From the NCBI GenBank assembly GCA_964427955.1, contig CAYRWY010000311.1, positions 1 through 7,139 of the forward strand: 7,139 bases of DNA. Direction: 5' to 3'. Shown here one piece after another: positions 6,346 to 7,139 of this stretch. Below the pieces are notes generated by a model. It was given only the letters and a program-made list of their open reading frames with translations. It was not told the DNA's origin and ran no database searches. A program made the translations under genes and the position numbers. This stretch comes from JACRBK01 sp964427955 (lineage in GTDB: Bacteria > Chloroflexota > Anaerolineae > Aggregatilineales > Aggregatilineaceae). Position 1 is the first letter of the stretch, and each line of letters starts with the position of its first letter.

Positions 6346-6975
6346 TTACCTTCCTTGTTGAGCCTGACCCCACTTGAACCAGTCCTGCATGGCCTTCTCC
6401 CGTTCGGGCGTGCCGAGGTCAAAAGCGTTGACGTATTCCTGCCACTCCTGGATGCTTCCCGGAAGCCGGGCCGCGCCGCCGGGCGCAGCCGGGGGCGGGG
6501 GCGTGACCCCGGAGAGCAGCTGGTCTTCCCGCTGGCGCACCAAACTCTGGCCCCAATCCATAAAGGTCTTCATGATCTCTTTCTGGGCGTCGGGGTTGTC
6601 CACGTGCGGGATTTTGTCCAGGATGGGATACAGTTGGGGCGCGTTCAGTTCTCTGGCAACATCCAGTTTGGCCTTTAACGCCCGCAGGGGAGAAAGCTCG
6701 GCTTCGGCCTGGTTCCTGGCCTGTAGGGCCTGCTCTAACTGAGTCTTGTAGGGTTGGATAGCTGCGTCCTTCTCAACGTCCTTGATCGACAGGCCCGACT
6801 TCAACTGCTCGTTCTCGGAGGTTAAAGTCGAGAGCTGGCTTTGCAGGGAGGCGATCTGGGTCATCAGCTCGTTGATCTTGGTCGAAGCGCCTTTGTAGCG
6901 CTCCTCCCAGTTAATGGCAGGGGCCGGCTGTGCAGGGGCGGGGCCGGGCTGAACAGGGGCAGGTTGGTCGGACAT
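6346..6975 (-). CDS. Capsid scaffolding protein-like, 209 residues
   Basis: The gene starts at ATG 6975, six bases after a strong AAGGAG (6982-6987). It is placed immediately before the capsid gene, as scaffolds are. The product has a low-complexity proline/alanine/glutamine N-terminus (residues 4-21), a coiled-coil heptad region at about 33-60 (INELMTQIASLQSQLSTL), and a second helical stretch at about 75-110. A proline/alanine linker follows at about 158-172, and a short tryptophan-rich amphipathic C-terminus (EWQEYVNAF, DWFKWGQ) could bind the capsid shell. Proline-rich ends, coiled coils and a C-terminal shell-binding helix are the usual scaffold architecture. No protease signature was seen, so it appears to be a pure scaffold. 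A minor virion protein is less likely. The TAA stop is three bases before the capsid ATG. Confidence 0.75.
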   Translation of the reverse strand: MSDQPAPVQPGPAPAQPAPAINWEERYKGASTKINELMTQIASLQSQLSTLTSENEQLKSGLSIKDVEKDAAIQPYKTQLEQALQARNQAEAELSPLRALKAKLDVARELNAPQLYPILDKIPHVDNPDAQKEIMKTFMDWGQSLVRQREDQLLSGVTPPPPAAPGGAARLPGSIQEWQEYVNAFDLGTPEREKAMQDWFKWGQAQQGR

Positions 6976-6978
6976 ACT

Positions 6979-7131
6979 TTACTCCTTATCGACAAAGGCT
7001 TGAGCGTAGGCGTAAGCCTTCTCAAGCTCGGTGAGCAGCACTGCAAAACTCCGATCCAGGGCGGAACGGTCTGCGGGTTTCTGGTCGGCGATTTCGGTCA
7101 TCGCCAGGGCGATCATTTCAGACGGTTTCAT
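6979..7131 (-). CDS. Small helical protein of unknown function (50 residues)
   Basis: A 50-codon gene runs from ATG 7131 to TAA at 6979-6981. Its stop follows directly on the AAGGAG ribosome binding site of the scaffold gene, implying coupled translation. The product is almost wholly helical: an acidic/aliphatic first helix (EMIALAMTEIA), a polar turn (DQKPADRSALDR), and a second helix (LLTELEKAYAYAQAF). The frame stays open to the right edge of the window (a GTG lies directly before the ATG), so the real start could be farther upstream. I do not recognise it. The alanine-rich second helix recalls small helical phage proteins such as Acb2/DUF7681-like anti-CBASS proteins, but the resemblance is faint and the spacing differs. 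It is probably a minor late-operon protein. Confidence 0.65.
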   Translation of the reverse strand: MKPSEMIALAMTEIADQKPADRSALDRSFAVLLTELEKAYAYAQAFVDKE

Positions 7132-7139
7132 CACGGCTC

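Overview
The window is a segment of a GC-rich tailed-phage (Caudoviricetes) genome, probably from an uncultivated virus or a prophage. It contains a run of exactly 100 N, the usual marker for an assembly gap of unknown size. All real genes are on the minus strand, so the transcript reads from right to left. The host cannot be named from this sequence. The genes are tightly packed, with start/stop overlaps or spacers of a few to about 45 bases. No promoter, rho-independent terminator or tRNA was seen.

The order from right to left is: a 50-residue small protein (6979-7131); a capsid scaffold-like protein (6346-6975); the major capsid protein of the N4-gp56 family (6342-4821), split by an intron; a head-tail adaptor (4183-4818); a tail-completion/terminator-like protein (3623-4186); a tail-tube-like protein (2260-3578) that runs into the gap; after the gap, the tail end of a small gene (2028-2159) overlapping a second one (1777-2100), perhaps joined by -1 frameshifting as in tail assembly chaperone pairs; and finally a large open frame of at least 581 codons (1745 to below 1) that leaves the window. 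This is the scaffold, capsid, connector, tail tube, chaperone order of a long-tailed virus.

The main discovery is a 256-nt group I self-splicing intron (5801-6056, minus strand) inside the major capsid gene. Its P1, P2, P3, P7, P8, P9, P9.1 and P10 helices can be drawn by hand. P1 and P10 independently fix both splice sites. Splicing replaces a stop codon (TAA) with TGG and joins two exons into a 421-residue capsid protein. Without recognising it, the capsid gene looks like two unrelated short genes separated by about 270 empty bases.

The second point of interest is the large leftmost protein. It occupies the place where a tape measure would be expected, but it is rich in aromatic and charged residues and lacks the long helical repeats of a tape measure. 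It carries a few short motifs that faintly recall double-psi beta-barrel RNA polymerases of the RdRP/QDE-1 type. That link is a hypothesis only.
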